In this document: positions 5,429-5,783 of the stretch, in pieces | How the letters are laid out: every line of letters begins with the position of its first letter | How positions within the stretch are numbered: the stretch's first letter is position 1 | Source: Bacillota bacterium | GTDB lineage: Bacteria; Bacillota; Clostridia; Peptostreptococcales; Anaerovoracaceae | DNA: 5,783 nucleotides | NCBI GenBank assembly: GCA_029266295.1 | Contig: JAQSXD010000405.1 | Coordinates: forward strand, 1-5,783 | Direction of reading: 5' to 3' | Position numbers and translations under genes: made by a program | Notes under the pieces: model-generated | Told to the model about the DNA's origin: nothing | Databases searched by the model: none | What the model saw: only the letters and a program-made list of their open reading frames with translations

Positions 5429-5783
5429 CTATTTCCAAGTATTACGTTCTTTTGCCTGTTCAAAGAGACGTACATAGCTGGTATGTCGGCTCGGTTCTAT
5501 TTTCCCCTCTTCCAAGGCCTGCAATACGGCACATCCCTGTTCCTTCACATGGGAGCACCCGATGAAACGACAGTGTTCCACATAAGGTAAAAACTCACGG
5601 AATGCATACTGTAACTCCTTTGGTGAACGCGGCTCCATTTTCTCCGCATCAAAAGCAGAAAAGCCAGGTGTATCCGCAATAAACCCTCCACCTTCAAGTT
5701 CAAATAGTTCAATATGACGAGTCGTGTGTCTACCACGCCCAAGCTTATCGCTCACCGCTCCTACCTTAATACGAAAATTTGGA
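5429..5783 (-). CDS. rsgA: Small ribosomal subunit biogenesis GTPase RsgA, C-terminal fragment
   Basis: RsgA is a circularly permuted GTPase that acts late in 30S subunit maturation. The last 117 codons are present; the frame stays open to the right edge. The fragment starts just after the P-loop part of the G domain with FRIKVGAVSDKLGRGRHTTRH, where GRGRHTTRH is a family hallmark. It then has the G3 motif DTPGFSAF and the C-terminal zinc-binding set CRFIGCSHVKEQGC (C-x4-C-x-H-x5-C), and ends with a helical tail. The GTG at 5755 is an internal Val codon, not a start, because conserved sequence continues upstream of it. A terminator follows the stop closely. In Firmicutes rsgA commonly follows prpC/prkC and neighbours rpe, thiN and spoVM, which fits the next gene here. 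Confidence 0.95.
   Translation of the reverse strand, partial: PNFRIKVGAVSDKLGRGRHTTRHIELFELEGGGFIADTPGFSAFDAEKMEPRSPKELQYAFREFLPYVEHCRFIGCSHVKEQGCAVLQALEEGKIEPSRHTSYVRLFEQAKERNTWK

Noticed and set aside
1..5783. CRISPR array, tRNA/rRNA genes, insertion sequences or prophage genes
   Set aside because: No regularly spaced repeats, tRNA-like cloverleaf, transposase or integrase signatures were seen. The content is ordinary chromosomal genes.

Overview
The window looks like a chromosomal segment of an endospore-forming Firmicute, most likely class Clostridia. The base composition is moderate, in the low to mid 40s % GC by eye. The case for Clostridia rests on a SipL-type protein (SPOCS/DUF3794 repeats plus a C-terminal LysM domain), a SpoVM-like micropeptide, SpoIVA, a type III pantothenate kinase and strong AGGAGG-type ribosome binding sites. 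Similarity to Oscillospirales/Ruminococcaceae-type CoaX is an impression from memory, not a search result.

Layout, read along the minus strand from the right edge: the 3' part of rsgA (ribosome-assembly GTPase, 5429-5783, cut by the window edge); a rho-independent terminator; a 22-codon spoVM-like gene (5265-5333); sipL (3648-5189); a bidirectional terminator shared with a plus-strand formate/nitrite-type transporter gene (2901-3566); spoIVA (1211-2675), which is broken by a frameshift; a terminator; coaX (301-1083); a perfect 19-bp dyad; and the first 50 codons of a class I aminotransferase (1-151), cut by the left edge.

The central theme is the spore-coat basement layer. From the literature, SpoVM is an amphipathic helix that marks the forespore membrane, SpoIVA is the ATPase that polymerises on it, and in Clostridioides difficile SipL binds SpoIVA through its LysM domain. 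Genes for all three lie within about 4.1 kb here. spoIVA and sipL each have an upstream element resembling a sigma-E promoter (ATA-type -35, 14-nt spacer, CATA-type -10) placed about 26 nt before the RBS-start region, as expected for early mother-cell expression.

The main anomaly is spoIVA. The reading frame shifts at about 2186, exactly where five codons (DYIEA in the B. subtilis protein, as remembered) are missing. The two pieces total 487 residues, and adding the five back gives 492, the B. subtilis length. A net 14-nt deletion therefore explains both the shift and the missing residues. If real, the strain would be expected to have a defective coat and spore; otherwise it is an assembly error. 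No gene-free stretch exceeds 300 bases. The largest gap is the divergent spoIVA/transporter promoter region (2676-2900).
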